The notes beneath the pieces were generated by a model. That model did not search any database, was not told where the DNA came from, and saw nothing but the letters and a program-made list of their open reading frames with translations. 31,988 bases of DNA. Source: Aliidiomarina sp047920995 (GTDB taxonomy: Bacteria > Pseudomonadota > Gammaproteobacteria > Enterobacterales > Alteromonadaceae). Position numbers and translations under genes: made by a program. Of the stretch, positions 23,600 to 31,603 are shown piece by piece (positions within the stretch are counted from its first letter, which is position 1; each line of letters opens with the position of its first letter). The DNA lies in the NCBI RefSeq assembly GCF_047920995.1, contig NZ_JBLRWZ010000031.1:1-31988 (forward strand), read 5' to 3'.

Positions 23600-24928
23600 T
23601 CAAGATTTGCAATATTGCTGTATGGCATGCGTAAGTTGGCTTAGTTGCGCCGTGTTAATAATATACGGCGGCATGATATAGAGTAGGCGGCCAAATGGGC
23701 GGATCCACACGCCGAGCTCAACAAACAAGCGTTGCGCGGCGGCAACATCAATCGGCTGCTGCATTTCAACTACCCCAATGGCCCCAAATACGCGCACATC
23801 AGCCACACTAGGCAATGCTTTACAAGGCGCCAGTTCTTGGTTGAGTTGTTGCTCGATAGCCGGTACTTGTTCTTGCCAAGCGCCGCTGGCCACAATGTTT
23901 AAACTGGCACATGCTACCGCGCATGCAAGTGGGTTACCCATAAACGTAGGCCCATGCATTAAATTACCGCCCCCGGGGCCATTACCAATGGTTGTTGCTA
24001 CAGCGCGAGTAGTAATGGTGGCCGCAAGGGTAAGATAACCTCCCGTAAGTGCTTTACCTACGCAAAGGATATCGGCAACGATGTTGGCATGTTCACAGGC
24101 GAAAAGGGTGCCGGTGCGGCCAAATCCAGTAGCAATTTCATCGGCAATTAGCAGTACATCGTATTCATCGCAAAGTTGCCTAGCTTGCCGTAAATACTCC
24201 GGGTGATAAAAACGCATACCGCCAGCACCTTGCACAATAGGCTCAAGAATGAATGCCGCAATTTCGTGATGATGTTCTGCAAATAAGGCTTTTAACGGGG
24301 CAATATCCTGATCATGCCAAGCTTCGGTGGGTTTAATTTGTGGTGCAGGAGCGAAAATATGCTCAGGTAATACACCACGAAACAACTCATGCATACCGTT
24401 CACCGGATCGCACACCGACATTGCTGCAAAAGTATCGCCGTGATAGCCATTGCGTATGGTTAATAGCCTATTTTTATGCGCTTTATTGCGGCTTACTTGA
24501 TATTGCATAGCCATTTTAATGGCTACTTCCACAGCAATTGAACCTGAATCTGCTAAAAATACCGCGTTAAGTGGCTCTGGGGTGAGCGCTACCAAGCGTT
24601 TACAGAGCTCAATTGCAGGTGCATGAGTAATGCCGCCGAACATAACATGCGCTACCTGATCGATTTGTTGATGGGCTGCAGCATTTAATTCGGGATGATT
24701 ATAGCCGTGAATTGCCGACCACCAGGATGCCATGCCATCGATAAGCTCAATACCGTTGTTTAAAGTGAGTGTTACCCCTTGAGCACTTTGCACCGGATAG
24801 GTAGGTAACGGATTGGTAAGTGAAGTATATGGATGCCAAATATGTGCCTGATCAAATGCGAGATCTGCATCTGTGATACTAGATTCCGCGTTTGTTTTTA
24901 CGCTTGTTAATGAATTTGTATTGCTCAT
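23600..24928 (-). CDS. bioA: Adenosylmethionine-8-amino-7-oxononanoate aminotransferase (BioA)
   Basis: BioA converts KAPA to DAPA, using SAM as amino donor, with PLP. Visible features are HIWHPYTSLTNP (substrate Tyr), GMASWWSAIHGYNHPE, the NGYHGDTFAAMSVCDP cofactor loop, LIADEIATGFGRTGTLF (PLP Asp) and the Schiff-base Lys in LCVGKALTGG. The frame is open to an ATG at 24961, but a BirA-type operator lies at 24941-24971, so I prefer the ATG at 24928 (MSNTNSLTS). This gives 442 residues, near the family length; no good ribosome site precedes either start. It diverges from bioBFCD. Confidence 0.93.
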   Translation of the reverse strand: MSNTNSLTSVKTNAESSITDADLAFDQAHIWHPYTSLTNPLPTYPVQSAQGVTLTLNNGIELIDGMASWWSAIHGYNHPELNAAAHQQIDQVAHVMFGGITHAPAIELCKRLVALTPEPLNAVFLADSGSIAVEVAIKMAMQYQVSRNKAHKNRLLTIRNGYHGDTFAAMSVCDPVNGMHELFRGVLPEHIFAPAPQIKPTEAWHDQDIAPLKALFAEHHHEIAAFILEPIVQGAGGMRFYHPEYLRQARQLCDEYDVLLIADEIATGFGRTGTLFACEHANIVADILCVGKALTGGYLTLAATITTRAVATTIGNGPGGGNLMHGPTFMGNPLACAVACASLNIVASGAWQEQVPAIEQQLNQELAPCKALPSVADVRVFGAIGVVEMQQPIDVAAAQRLFVELGVWIRPFGRLLYIMPPYIINTAQLSQLTHAIQQYCKS

Positions 24929-24940
24929 ATAATAACCGAA

Positions 24941-24971
24941 TGTAAACTTGGTGGGTTTCATCTAGTTGACA
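24941..24971. promoter_or_regulatory. BirA-type biotin operator between bioA and bioB
   Basis: TGTAAACT (24941-24948) and AGTTGACA (24964-24971) form an imperfect inverted repeat with a 15-base spacer; only one base breaks the symmetry. It resembles the proteobacterial bio operator, TGTAAACC with its reverse complement and a spacer of about 16. The right half overlaps the TTGACA -35 box of bioB, so bound BirA would block it. Position in a divergent bioA/bioB region matches E. coli. Confidence 0.65.
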
Positions 24972-24993
24972 GTGTAAAGTGTACCGCTATCCT
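24966..24993 (+). promoter_or_regulatory. bioB promoter
   Basis: TTGACA (24966-24971, a perfect -35) and TATCCT (24988-24993, 4 of 6) are separated by 16 bases. Transcription would start near 25000, leaving a leader of about 120 bases before the chosen bioB start at 25123. The -35 lies within the biotin operator. Confidence 0.6.
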
Positions 24994-25122
24994 AGTCGAG
25001 TTTTTAGCGTACTAATCGCTTGGCAAATGTTGTAATAAGTGCTTTGGCAAGTTGCTTTTGCATATTGCCCAACAAGCCCCTTAGTGCGCACCATAATGAT
25101 AACTACACAGGAAGCGAATCCA

Positions 25123-26229
25123 GTGAATTCACCTACAGTATCAGCTGCACAGCAAATCTCGGGAAACCAGAGCCCAGGAAACCCGCAACAAGCGGTACAT
25201 GGCAATGCAGCTCACAACGGCAAAAATGCGCCTCCGAAGCAATGGCAACGCAGTGAAATTGCCGCATTATTTGCCTTACCCATGAACGATTTGTTGTTTC
25301 GTGCGCAAACGGTGCACCGCGAGCACTTTAACCCGAACGAGGTGCAGGTAAGTACGTTGCTATCGATTAAAACGGGTGCTTGCCCAGAAGATTGCAAATA
25401 CTGCCCACAAAGCGCGCGTTATGATACCGGCTTGGAAAAAGAGCAGTTAATGGAAGTGCAAAAGGTGTTGGAGCAGGCAGAGCGAGCGCTACAAACTGGA
25501 GCTACCCGATTCTGTATGGGCGCTGCGTGGCGCGATCCGAAAGCGCGCGATATGCCAAAGCTTAAAGCGATGATTGAAGGCGTGCGAGAAATGGGCTTAG
25601 AAACCTGTATGACCCTCGGCATGCTTTCCAATGAACAAGCTGCAGCGCTCGCCGAAGCTGGTTTAGATTACTACAATCATAACTTGGATACTTCACCAGA
25701 ATTTTATGGCGAAATTATCACCACTCGTACCTATCAAGATCGCTTGAATACCCTGCAATCGGTGCGCAATGCTGGCATGAAAGTGTGTTCCGGCGGTATC
25801 GTGGGTATGGGGGAAGAACAAAAAGATCGGATAGGGCTGTTACAGCAGCTTGCCAATATGCCATTACCACCGGAATCTGTGCCTATTAACCAGTTAGTGA
25901 AAGTGTCTGGAACCCCGCTAGATTCGCTGGAAGATTTGGACCCGTTTGAGTTTATTCGGTGTATCGCCATAGCGCGCATTTTAATGCCGAAATCCCATGT
26001 GCGGCTTTCTGCCGGCCGTGAAACCATGAGCGATGAAATGCAAGCATTGTGTTTCTTTGCTGGCGCGAACTCGATCTTCTATGGCGAGAAATTGCTCACA
26101 ACAGCCAACCCTGTGGCGGATGCCGATCAACGTTTGTTCGCACGATTAGGGATTCGCCCTGAAGCTGCAAAAGCTAAAAAAGAGTTATTTTACGATGCCG
26201 CAGCAAACGATTCGCAATCAGCTCGCTAA
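25123..26229 (+). CDS. bioB: Biotin synthase (BioB)
   Basis: BioB is a radical-SAM enzyme that inserts sulfur into dethiobiotin. The radical-SAM cluster motif is GACPEDCKYC, and QVSTLLSIKT, RFCMGAAWRDP, LDYYNHNLDTSPEFY and RLSAGRETMSDEMQALCF are the family's conserved blocks, including ligands of the second iron-sulfur cluster. Start choice: GTG 25123 has AGGAAG at 25108-25113 and gives 368 residues, while an ATG at 25096 lacks a ribosome site. In either case the conserved core begins near KQWQRSEIAALF, so an Asn/Gln/Pro-rich N-terminal tail of about 40 residues precedes it, absent from E. coli BioB. bioF overlaps its end by 35 bases. Confidence 0.93.
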   Translation: MNSPTVSAAQQISGNQSPGNPQQAVHGNAAHNGKNAPPKQWQRSEIAALFALPMNDLLFRAQTVHREHFNPNEVQVSTLLSIKTGACPEDCKYCPQSARYDTGLEKEQLMEVQKVLEQAERALQTGATRFCMGAAWRDPKARDMPKLKAMIEGVREMGLETCMTLGMLSNEQAAALAEAGLDYYNHNLDTSPEFYGEIITTRTYQDRLNTLQSVRNAGMKVCSGGIVGMGEEQKDRIGLLQQLANMPLPPESVPINQLVKVSGTPLDSLEDLDPFEFIRCIAIARILMPKSHVRLSAGRETMSDEMQALCFFAGANSIFYGEKLLTTANPVADADQRLFARLGIRPEAAKAKKELFYDAAANDSQSAR

Positions 26230-27484
26230 TAAACTCGCGGCAAAACAAGAGCGCAGCTTGCTGCGTTCGCTGTTGGCGCGCCCTCATTTCGGTGCGTCTG
26301 CCGGTTTAGTAGGGCTAAATAACAATGAAAATACGGCATCAGATGATATCGCTTACCGTAACTTTTGCAGTAATGATTATCTAGGCTTAAGCCAGCATGC
26401 TGAGGTAATCGCTGCGTTTCAAAGCGGTATTCAGCGCTGGGGGGTTGGTGCTGGTGCCAGCCCGCTGGTAACCGGATACACTGAGGCTCATGCAGCCTTG
26501 GCGGAAGCCTTAGCGGCTTGGTTTGGTGTAGAACGTGTAATCTTGTTCAGCAGCGGTTTTAGTGCTAATGCGGGCGTACTGCACACACTACGAGCTGCTG
26601 GCGCAGTACCAGTAATCGATAAACTATGCCATGCCTCTATTTATGATGGCGTGCGCGGGTATCTTGGTGGTACTGAGCGCGCTAATAAAGCTCCGCGAGG
26701 TAAAAGTGATTTTTTACGGTTTTTGCACAATGATTACACGGATCTACAGCGGCAACTTGATAACCTATCCTTTGCTACAGCAGATGCCCGAGAACATGCC
26801 CTTATAGTATCAGAAGGGCTGTTTAGTATGGATGGCGATGGCGCAGATGTGGCCGCGTTAGTAGCTGCAAAACAACGCGCGAATGGCCTGTTAATGCTCG
26901 ATGATGCCCATGGTATTGGGGTTATGGGCCAGCATTATCGGGGAGTGTTTGATGCGCCTAATAGTAATGCAATTGATGTAGTTACCGGCACCTTCGGCAA
27001 AGCATTTGGTATGGGTGGGGCATTTATCGCAACTGATCATCTTATTGCCGATAGCTTAGTGAATGATTGTCGCCATTTAATATATAGCACTGCGTTTCCG
27101 CCTGCTCAGGCGGAAGCATTGTTAGCGGCACTCAAGGTGATGCAGCGCGGGGAATTACAGACGAAATTGCAACACCGTATACAGCAATTTCGGCAGTTGG
27201 CTGCAGAGCAGGGGCTGCGCATTAGTGCAGCGGCAGCTAATGCGCCGATTCAACCCATAGTGATTGGCGGAAACGAACTTGCTTTGCGGTTCAGCAAAGC
27301 ACTCGCTAAGCAAGGATTTCAAGCAATCGCGATTCGCCCACCAACGGTTCCAAACGGTACCGCAAGAATTCGGTTTACGCTAAGTGCACTGCATTCCGAG
27401 CAGGCGATTAGCGAACTCTTTGCCGCCGTAACGGATATTCTTGCGATGGATAAGGAGCTTGCTGATGCTTGCACAGTACGATAA
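26195..27484 (+). CDS. bioF: 8-amino-7-oxononanoate synthase (BioF)
   Basis: BioF condenses pimeloyl-ACP with alanine to make KAPA. It is a PLP alpha-oxoamine synthase: FCSNDYLGLSQH, VTGYTEAHAALAEALAAWFG, VSEGLFSMDGD, LMLDDAHGIGVMG, the PLP Lys in GTFGKAFGMGG, and RHLIYSTAFPPAQ. The C-terminal IRPPTVPNGTARIRFTLSA is characteristic. At 429 residues it is longer than E. coli BioF (384), partly from an insertion near GTERANKAPRGKSDF. It starts inside bioB in another frame; there is no strong ribosome site, so translation is probably coupled. Confidence 0.92.
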   Translation: MPQQTIRNQLANKLAAKQERSLLRSLLARPHFGASAGLVGLNNNENTASDDIAYRNFCSNDYLGLSQHAEVIAAFQSGIQRWGVGAGASPLVTGYTEAHAALAEALAAWFGVERVILFSSGFSANAGVLHTLRAAGAVPVIDKLCHASIYDGVRGYLGGTERANKAPRGKSDFLRFLHNDYTDLQRQLDNLSFATADAREHALIVSEGLFSMDGDGADVAALVAAKQRANGLLMLDDAHGIGVMGQHYRGVFDAPNSNAIDVVTGTFGKAFGMGGAFIATDHLIADSLVNDCRHLIYSTAFPPAQAEALLAALKVMQRGELQTKLQHRIQQFRQLAAEQGLRISAAAANAPIQPIVIGGNELALRFSKALAKQGFQAIAIRPPTVPNGTARIRFTLSALHSEQAISELFAAVTDILAMDKELADACTVR

Positions 27485-28301
27485 AGCGGCGGTAGCCAAG
27501 CGCTTTACCCAGCAGGCGTTCGCGTATACTGAACATGCCCAAGTTCAGCAGCTTAGCGCTCATTACCTGCTGCAGCTACTACAGGATTGGTTAAGTAGCC
27601 GGCAAACCATTACAAGTAAGGCGCCGTTTGCTACCTTACTTGATCTTGGTTGTGGGCCGGGGGTTAATAGCGTGGAATTAGCAGCGGTTGCTCGGCACTA
27701 TTTGGGCGTGGATATCGCCGCTGGCATGGTACAGGCGGCGCAGGAACAAAGCTTAGCGAATGAATCATTGCGCCAACGTATGGAAAACGGCACGGCTAGC
27801 TTTCTACAAGCTGACATGGAACAACTGCCACTGCGGAATGATTCGGTAACAGGGCTGTATTCTAATTTAGCAGTGCAATGGAGTAATCAGCCACAACAGC
27901 TATTGCATGAGTTGTATCGTGTATTAGCACCCGGTGGTATGGCGTGGATTAGTACCGTTCTGAACAATAGTTTGCAGCCCTTTGCTGATTTACGGCGGAA
28001 TTATTTATCTCAAGATGGCGTGAACGCGCAACCAACTCTGTTGCAGTGGCAAGCATGGCTGCAGCAAGTAGGCTTTTCAGTGCGCTATATTGAAGAGCGG
28101 CGGGAAACATCTTGGTTCTCTAATTTAAGAGAGTTAATACGCAGTGTTAGCCGCATTGGTGCGGATCAGCAACGTACTCATACAGCACCACAACTTAGCA
28201 GTAGAGAATGGCTAAGCCACCAGCGAAGCTATGAGTTATTTCGTACTGAACTCGGGTTACCTTTGCATTACCAATTGGGGTATTTCGTAATACAGAAATG
28301 A
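27465..28301 (+). CDS. bioC: Malonyl-ACP O-methyltransferase (BioC)
   Basis: BioC methylates malonyl-ACP with SAM so it can prime pimelate synthesis on the fatty-acid machinery. The SAM-binding motif is LLDLGCGPGVNS, with YLGVDIAAGMV as motif II and FLQADMEQLPL as motif III; SNLAVQWSNQPQQLL is typical of the BioC family. The ATG at 27465 has AGGAG at 27453-27457 (7 bases) inside bioF, so the genes overlap by 20 bases; the 278 residues are slightly more than E. coli BioC. No bioH or other pimeloyl-ACP methyl ester esterase follows it, unlike in some gammaproteobacteria. Confidence 0.9.
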   Translation: MLAQYDKAAVAKRFTQQAFAYTEHAQVQQLSAHYLLQLLQDWLSSRQTITSKAPFATLLDLGCGPGVNSVELAAVARHYLGVDIAAGMVQAAQEQSLANESLRQRMENGTASFLQADMEQLPLRNDSVTGLYSNLAVQWSNQPQQLLHELYRVLAPGGMAWISTVLNNSLQPFADLRRNYLSQDGVNAQPTLLQWQAWLQQVGFSVRYIEERRETSWFSNLRELIRSVSRIGADQQRTHTAPQLSSREWLSHQRSYELFRTELGLPLHYQLGYFVIQK

Positions 28302-28377
28302 AACTCAATAAAGCATTCAGTTAAACTCAAGTTCACTATCAATAACATAGTCTTCTTTATATTGAGAAAAAGTATAG

Positions 28378-29106
28378 ATGAAATCATTTTTTGTAACAGC
28401 TACGGATACCGATGCCGGTAAAACTGAAGTGGCCGCTCTAGTGCTGAAAGCATTGGCAATGCAGGGATATGCAAGCATTGCCATGAAACCAATTGCTGCT
28501 GGGTGTGAACTGCAAACCATTAGCACTGAAACAGAAACAAGTCAAAAACTGCGGAATAGCGATGCGCTAACGCTACAGAAAAACGCGACTATAAGTTTGC
28601 CCTATGAGGAGGTAAATCCGTTTGCTTATGCGCCACCTATTGCTCCACATGTTGCGGCAGCACTCTGCTCTGATACCCCAACACCATCGGTGGCGAGTTT
28701 ACTGCAAGCCTACACCAAGCTTACCAAGCTAGATGCGGATGTATTAATTTGTGAAGGCGCAGGTGGCTGGCAATTACCGATTAATGAGAGCGAGTATCTT
28801 GCTGATTTTGTGGTAGCTGCGCAGATGCCTGTTATTCTCGTGGTTTCTATGCGCTTAGGATGTATTAATCATGCGTTGTTAACAGCAATGGCGATTAGAG
28901 CCTGCGGTTTACCGCTAGCAGGCTGGGTGGCGAATCAAGTAAATCCAGAACAGATGCCATTTTATCAAGAAAACATCGCCAGTATTGCCCAGCGCATTGG
29001 TGCTCCGTTACTTGCCGAAGTACCGCACTTTGCTGGTACGCATGATCAGTGGTTAGCCGCAGAGCTGGCTAAACCCCAAAACATGCTCAATATTTTGGGG
29101 CTTTAA
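28378..29106 (+). CDS. bioD: Dethiobiotin synthetase (BioD)
   Basis: BioD closes the ureido ring of DAPA with CO2 and ATP. The P-loop is ATDTDAGKTE near residues 8-17. The strand-helix MKPIAAGCE, RNSDALTLQ, NPFAYAPPIAPHVAA and CEGAGGW (the substrate-contact loop) are standard, and LGCINHALLTAMAI follows. The length of 242 is slightly above E. coli's. A 76-bp AT-rich gap separates it from bioC, so a separate promoter is possible but I could not identify one. The last codons contain a hairpin that could act as a terminator. It converges on pepE with a gap of only 3 bases. Confidence 0.93.
   Translation: MKSFFVTATDTDAGKTEVAALVLKALAMQGYASIAMKPIAAGCELQTISTETETSQKLRNSDALTLQKNATISLPYEEVNPFAYAPPIAPHVAAALCSDTPTPSVASLLQAYTKLTKLDADVLICEGAGGWQLPINESEYLADFVVAAQMPVILVVSMRLGCINHALLTAMAIRACGLPLAGWVANQVNPEQMPFYQENIASIAQRIGAPLLAEVPHFAGTHDQWLAAELAKPQNMLNILGL
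29074..29103. terminator. Possible terminator inside the bioD end
   Basis: CCCCAAAA (29074-29081) pairs with TTTTGGGG (29093-29100) around an 11-base loop, followed by CTTTAAG on the plus strand and preceded by TTT on the minus reading. The stem codes for the final residues of bioD. With only 3 bases between the bioD and pepE stops, a coding-embedded, bidirectional terminator is the economical reading. The U-tracts are short. Confidence 0.4.
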
Positions 29107-29109
29107 GGG

Positions 29110-29841
29110 TTATAGGTAGGTAGAACAATCAGTTCCTGCGCGCAGTGGCTGCGATGTACCATCACGAAATAGCACGCCGTCTAAATCACCGAGTAATTGC
29201 ATTTTGCGGTCGGTGATTTTCAGTGCTGTACCTTCGCGAATACCAATAATACTGGTGGCCGGGTTAAGTACCATAAATTCGGCAAGGCGCTGAGCTCTGG
29301 TTTCGCCATGAAAACCGGGTGGATGGTTATCAAAATAATGCGGATTTAATTGAAAGTTCACCGCCGCAAGAGCCCGAAAGGAAGGGGGCTGTACAATCGG
29401 CATATCATTGGTGGTGCGTATGCTAGGGCCCGCAATGTTCGAGCCTGCACTCCAGCCTGCATAGGGCATGCCGGCAAGAATCCGCTGGCGCAAAATATCT
29501 AACAATCCGAAACGATATAAGTAATCAAGCAGCACAAAGGTATTGCCGCCGCCCACGGCTACGGAATCAGCGGCAAGAAGGGCCTGTTTAGGGTTGCTAA
29601 ATTCATTAATGCCTTGAACCTTTACAGTGCTCAATACCGTATCTTTAGCATCGCCCATTGTTTCTCTCGATAGGGCCTGCTGAACGCGGGCTGTATAAGC
29701 GGCATGGCTCATGGTAACGCCAGCATAAGGAATAAACAGTACCTTACGTTGGCCAAAATGTTGGCTTAACCAAGGTGCCGCGTGTTCCAAGTAGTTACTA
29801 TTGCCAGCTTTAGAGCTACTAAGAAGAAGCATATTGCGCAT
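29110..29841 (-). CDS. pepE: Dipeptidase E (alpha-aspartyl dipeptidase)
   Basis: PepE is a cytoplasmic serine peptidase that cleaves Asp-X dipeptides. The S51 signature is visible: GGGNTFVLLDYL, the nucleophile Ser 131 in GWSAGSNIAGP, the RTTNDMPIVQPP segment and the catalytic His in QLNPHYFDN. The frame is open to 29988, but ATG 29841 has AAGGA 7 bases upstream and gives 243 residues, near E. coli's 229; the longer form would only add a hydrophobic stretch that the family lacks. It diverges from htpX. Confidence 0.92.
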   Translation of the reverse strand: MRNMLLLSSSKAGNSNYLEHAAPWLSQHFGQRKVLFIPYAGVTMSHAAYTARVQQALSRETMGDAKDTVLSTVKVQGINEFSNPKQALLAADSVAVGGGNTFVLLDYLYRFGLLDILRQRILAGMPYAGWSAGSNIAGPSIRTTNDMPIVQPPSFRALAAVNFQLNPHYFDNHPPGFHGETRAQRLAEFMVLNPATSIIGIREGTALKITDRKMQLLGDLDGVLFRDGTSQPLRAGTDCSTYL

Positions 29842-29927
29842 GAGAAATCCTTTGTTGAAGAAATTTTGGCTACTGTTTTCATGGGCTGCAAGCTTAAACC
29901 CAGGATTTGAAAATAGCAAAAAGATCC

Positions 29928-29973
29928 CTTGAAAACTGTTGCGGCAGAGCAGATATAGTAGGGCAGGTATAAT
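29928..29973 (+). promoter_or_regulatory. htpX upstream promoter elements, possible heat-shock type
   Basis: CTTGAAA (29928-29934) is a perfect heat-shock (sigma-32) -35 element; 15 bases on, CAGATAT (29950-29956) matches 5 of the 7 positions of a CCCATnT-type -10. Overlapping sigma-70 elements are TATAGT (29954-29959) and a perfect TATAAT (29968-29973), but their -35 spacing is poor. htpX is a heat-shock gene in E. coli, which favours the reading. Confidence 0.4.
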
Positions 29974-29991
29974 TGTTTCGGGGAACAAGTA

Positions 29992-30870
29992 ATGAAACGA
30001 GTAGTTTTATTTTTAGCCACAAACTTAGCCATTTTGGTTGTGCTAAGCATTGTAATGAGTGTTGTAATGTCGGTGTTTGGGGTCGATTTCGGCAGCTACA
30101 CCGGGTTATTGGTATTTGCAGCGATTTTTGGTTTTGGCGGTGCGTTCATCTCGTTATTCATGTCCAAATGGATGGCGAAACGTGCAACCCGAGCACGGGT
30201 TATTGAACAACCAAGTAGCGATGTTGAGCGTTGGTTATTAAATACCGTGGCGCGGCAAGCGCAAATCAAGATGCCGGAAGTGGCCATTTATGATTCACCG
30301 GAACCAAATGCATTTGCGACGGGCGCAACAAAAAATAGTTCCTTAGTTGCCGTTTCTACAGGTTTATTGCGCAGCATGAATAAAGACGAAGTAGAGGCGG
30401 TGCTTGCACATGAGGTAAGTCACGTAGCGAATGGTGATATGGTAACCCTTACGCTGATTCAAGGCGTAGTGAACACCTTCGTGATTTTCTTGGCCCGCGC
30501 ATTGGCAGGGCTGATTAATAGTGCTCTGAGAGGCAATCAACAAGGTGGTAGTCACCATGGTGGCGGGGGCTTTGCTTATTTTGGCTTGGTTATTTTGTTC
30601 GAAATTGTGTTTGGTGCACTTGCGAGCTTAATCGTATTTTACTTTTCCCGACAACGGGAATATCGAGCCGATGCAGGCGCTGCACGTTTAGTAGGTGCGC
30701 CAAAAATGATTGCCGCATTACAACGCTTATCACAAGGGCGTGAATCGCAGCTGGATGATAAAATGCTAGCGTTTGGTATTAAGGGAAAACTTACAAAAAG
30801 TGAATTAATGATGACTCATCCACCGATTGAGAAACGTATTGCTGCATTGCGTGACCGGAGATTTCAATGA
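29992..30870 (+). CDS. htpX: Membrane zinc metalloprotease HtpX
   Basis: HtpX is an inner-membrane M48 protease that removes damaged membrane proteins together with FtsH. Two membrane spans occupy roughly residues 4-28 and 37-57, then the active site HEVSH at 140-144 (the HExxH zinc motif in VLAHEVSHVANGD), two further hydrophobic segments near 155-175 and 195-215, and the third zinc ligand Glu in SRQREYRADAGAARL. The C-terminus HPPIEKRIAALRDRRFQ is the family's. Length 292 is normal. GGGGAA at 29980-29985 is the ribosome site. The last codons overlap the next gene by ATGA. Confidence 0.95.
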   Translation: MKRVVLFLATNLAILVVLSIVMSVVMSVFGVDFGSYTGLLVFAAIFGFGGAFISLFMSKWMAKRATRARVIEQPSSDVERWLLNTVARQAQIKMPEVAIYDSPEPNAFATGATKNSSLVAVSTGLLRSMNKDEVEAVLAHEVSHVANGDMVTLTLIQGVVNTFVIFLARALAGLINSALRGNQQGGSHHGGGGFAYFGLVILFEIVFGALASLIVFYFSRQREYRADAGAARLVGAPKMIAALQRLSQGRESQLDDKMLAFGIKGKLTKSELMMTHPPIEKRIAALRDRRFQ

Positions 30871-31505
30871 TTGTTGATCTACAGCAGCAAAATGCCACGG
30901 CGAACTACCATTTAATGACGCAAACTCTGATTCCCCGGCCTGTTGCATGGGTGTTAAGTGAGCATCAGCTCGGACATTTGAATTTAGCCCCATTTTCATA
31001 CTTCACGGCGGTTTCAAGCGAGCCGCCGTTGTTGATGTTTTCAGTGGGCAATAAAGCCCTAAACGAAGGTAAAGATACCAAGGTAAACATAGCCAGGAAT
31101 CACTATTTTGTAGTGCATATTGCACCGCAATCTTTAGCTAAGGAAGTTACCGAAACATCACGCGCTTTGCCCGCCGAGCAATCGGAACTTACAGATCTAG
31201 GGCTTACTACAGTGCCGTTCGAGGGCTTTCCATTACCTCGTTTAGAGAGCTGTTCAATTGCCTTTGGATGTAAACTACATTCTTTACAAGATGTGCCTGG
31301 CGCGCCGCAAACATTAGTGTTCGGTGAAATCGAACGGGTGTTTATTGATGATCGCGTTAGCGAAATTCAGTATAAGGAAAAGAGCAATGGTGATATATCT
31401 GAACGGATTATTGTTGACGCTCTAAAAGTACAACCTCTAGCACGCTTGGGTGCTGACCAATATGGCTGCTTAGGCTCTATTTTAGAGATTTCACGGCCAA
31501 AATAA
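30867..31505 (+). CDS. Flavin reductase-like FMN-binding split-barrel protein
   Basis: A 212-residue protein of the flavin reductase-like domain family. Seen: TQTLIPRPVAWVLSE (the start of the barrel), LNLAPFSYFTAVSSEPPLLMFSVG (the FMN-phosphate loop), KVNIARNHYFVVHIA, and a C-terminal ARLGADQYGCLG segment. Proteins of this type bind FMN and reduce flavin or act in small-molecule oxidation; the substrate cannot be told from sequence. It overlaps htpX by 4 bases, so the two are translated together; a functional link is not obvious. It is unrelated to the nitroreductase at 15266. Confidence 0.85.
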   Translation: MIVDLQQQNATANYHLMTQTLIPRPVAWVLSEHQLGHLNLAPFSYFTAVSSEPPLLMFSVGNKALNEGKDTKVNIARNHYFVVHIAPQSLAKEVTETSRALPAEQSELTDLGLTTVPFEGFPLPRLESCSIAFGCKLHSLQDVPGAPQTLVFGEIERVFIDDRVSEIQYKEKSNGDISERIIVDALKVQPLARLGADQYGCLGSILEISRPK

Positions 31506-31535
31506 TTTGAAGTGGTCAAAAACCCCGAATTTGCG

Positions 31536-31564
31536 TTGCAATCCTGTGCCTACGCAGATACATT
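31536..31564 (+). promoter_or_regulatory. Candidate promoter of the DAHP synthase gene
   Basis: TTGCAA (31536-31541) and TACATT (31559-31564) are 17 bases apart, each 4 of 6 to the sigma-70 consensus, about 40 bases before the start codon. It is a reasonable but unproven match. Confidence 0.4.
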
Positions 31565-31603
31565 CAATGTTCTCCTGATTATAAGTAGTGAAAGGAACGT
31601 ATT

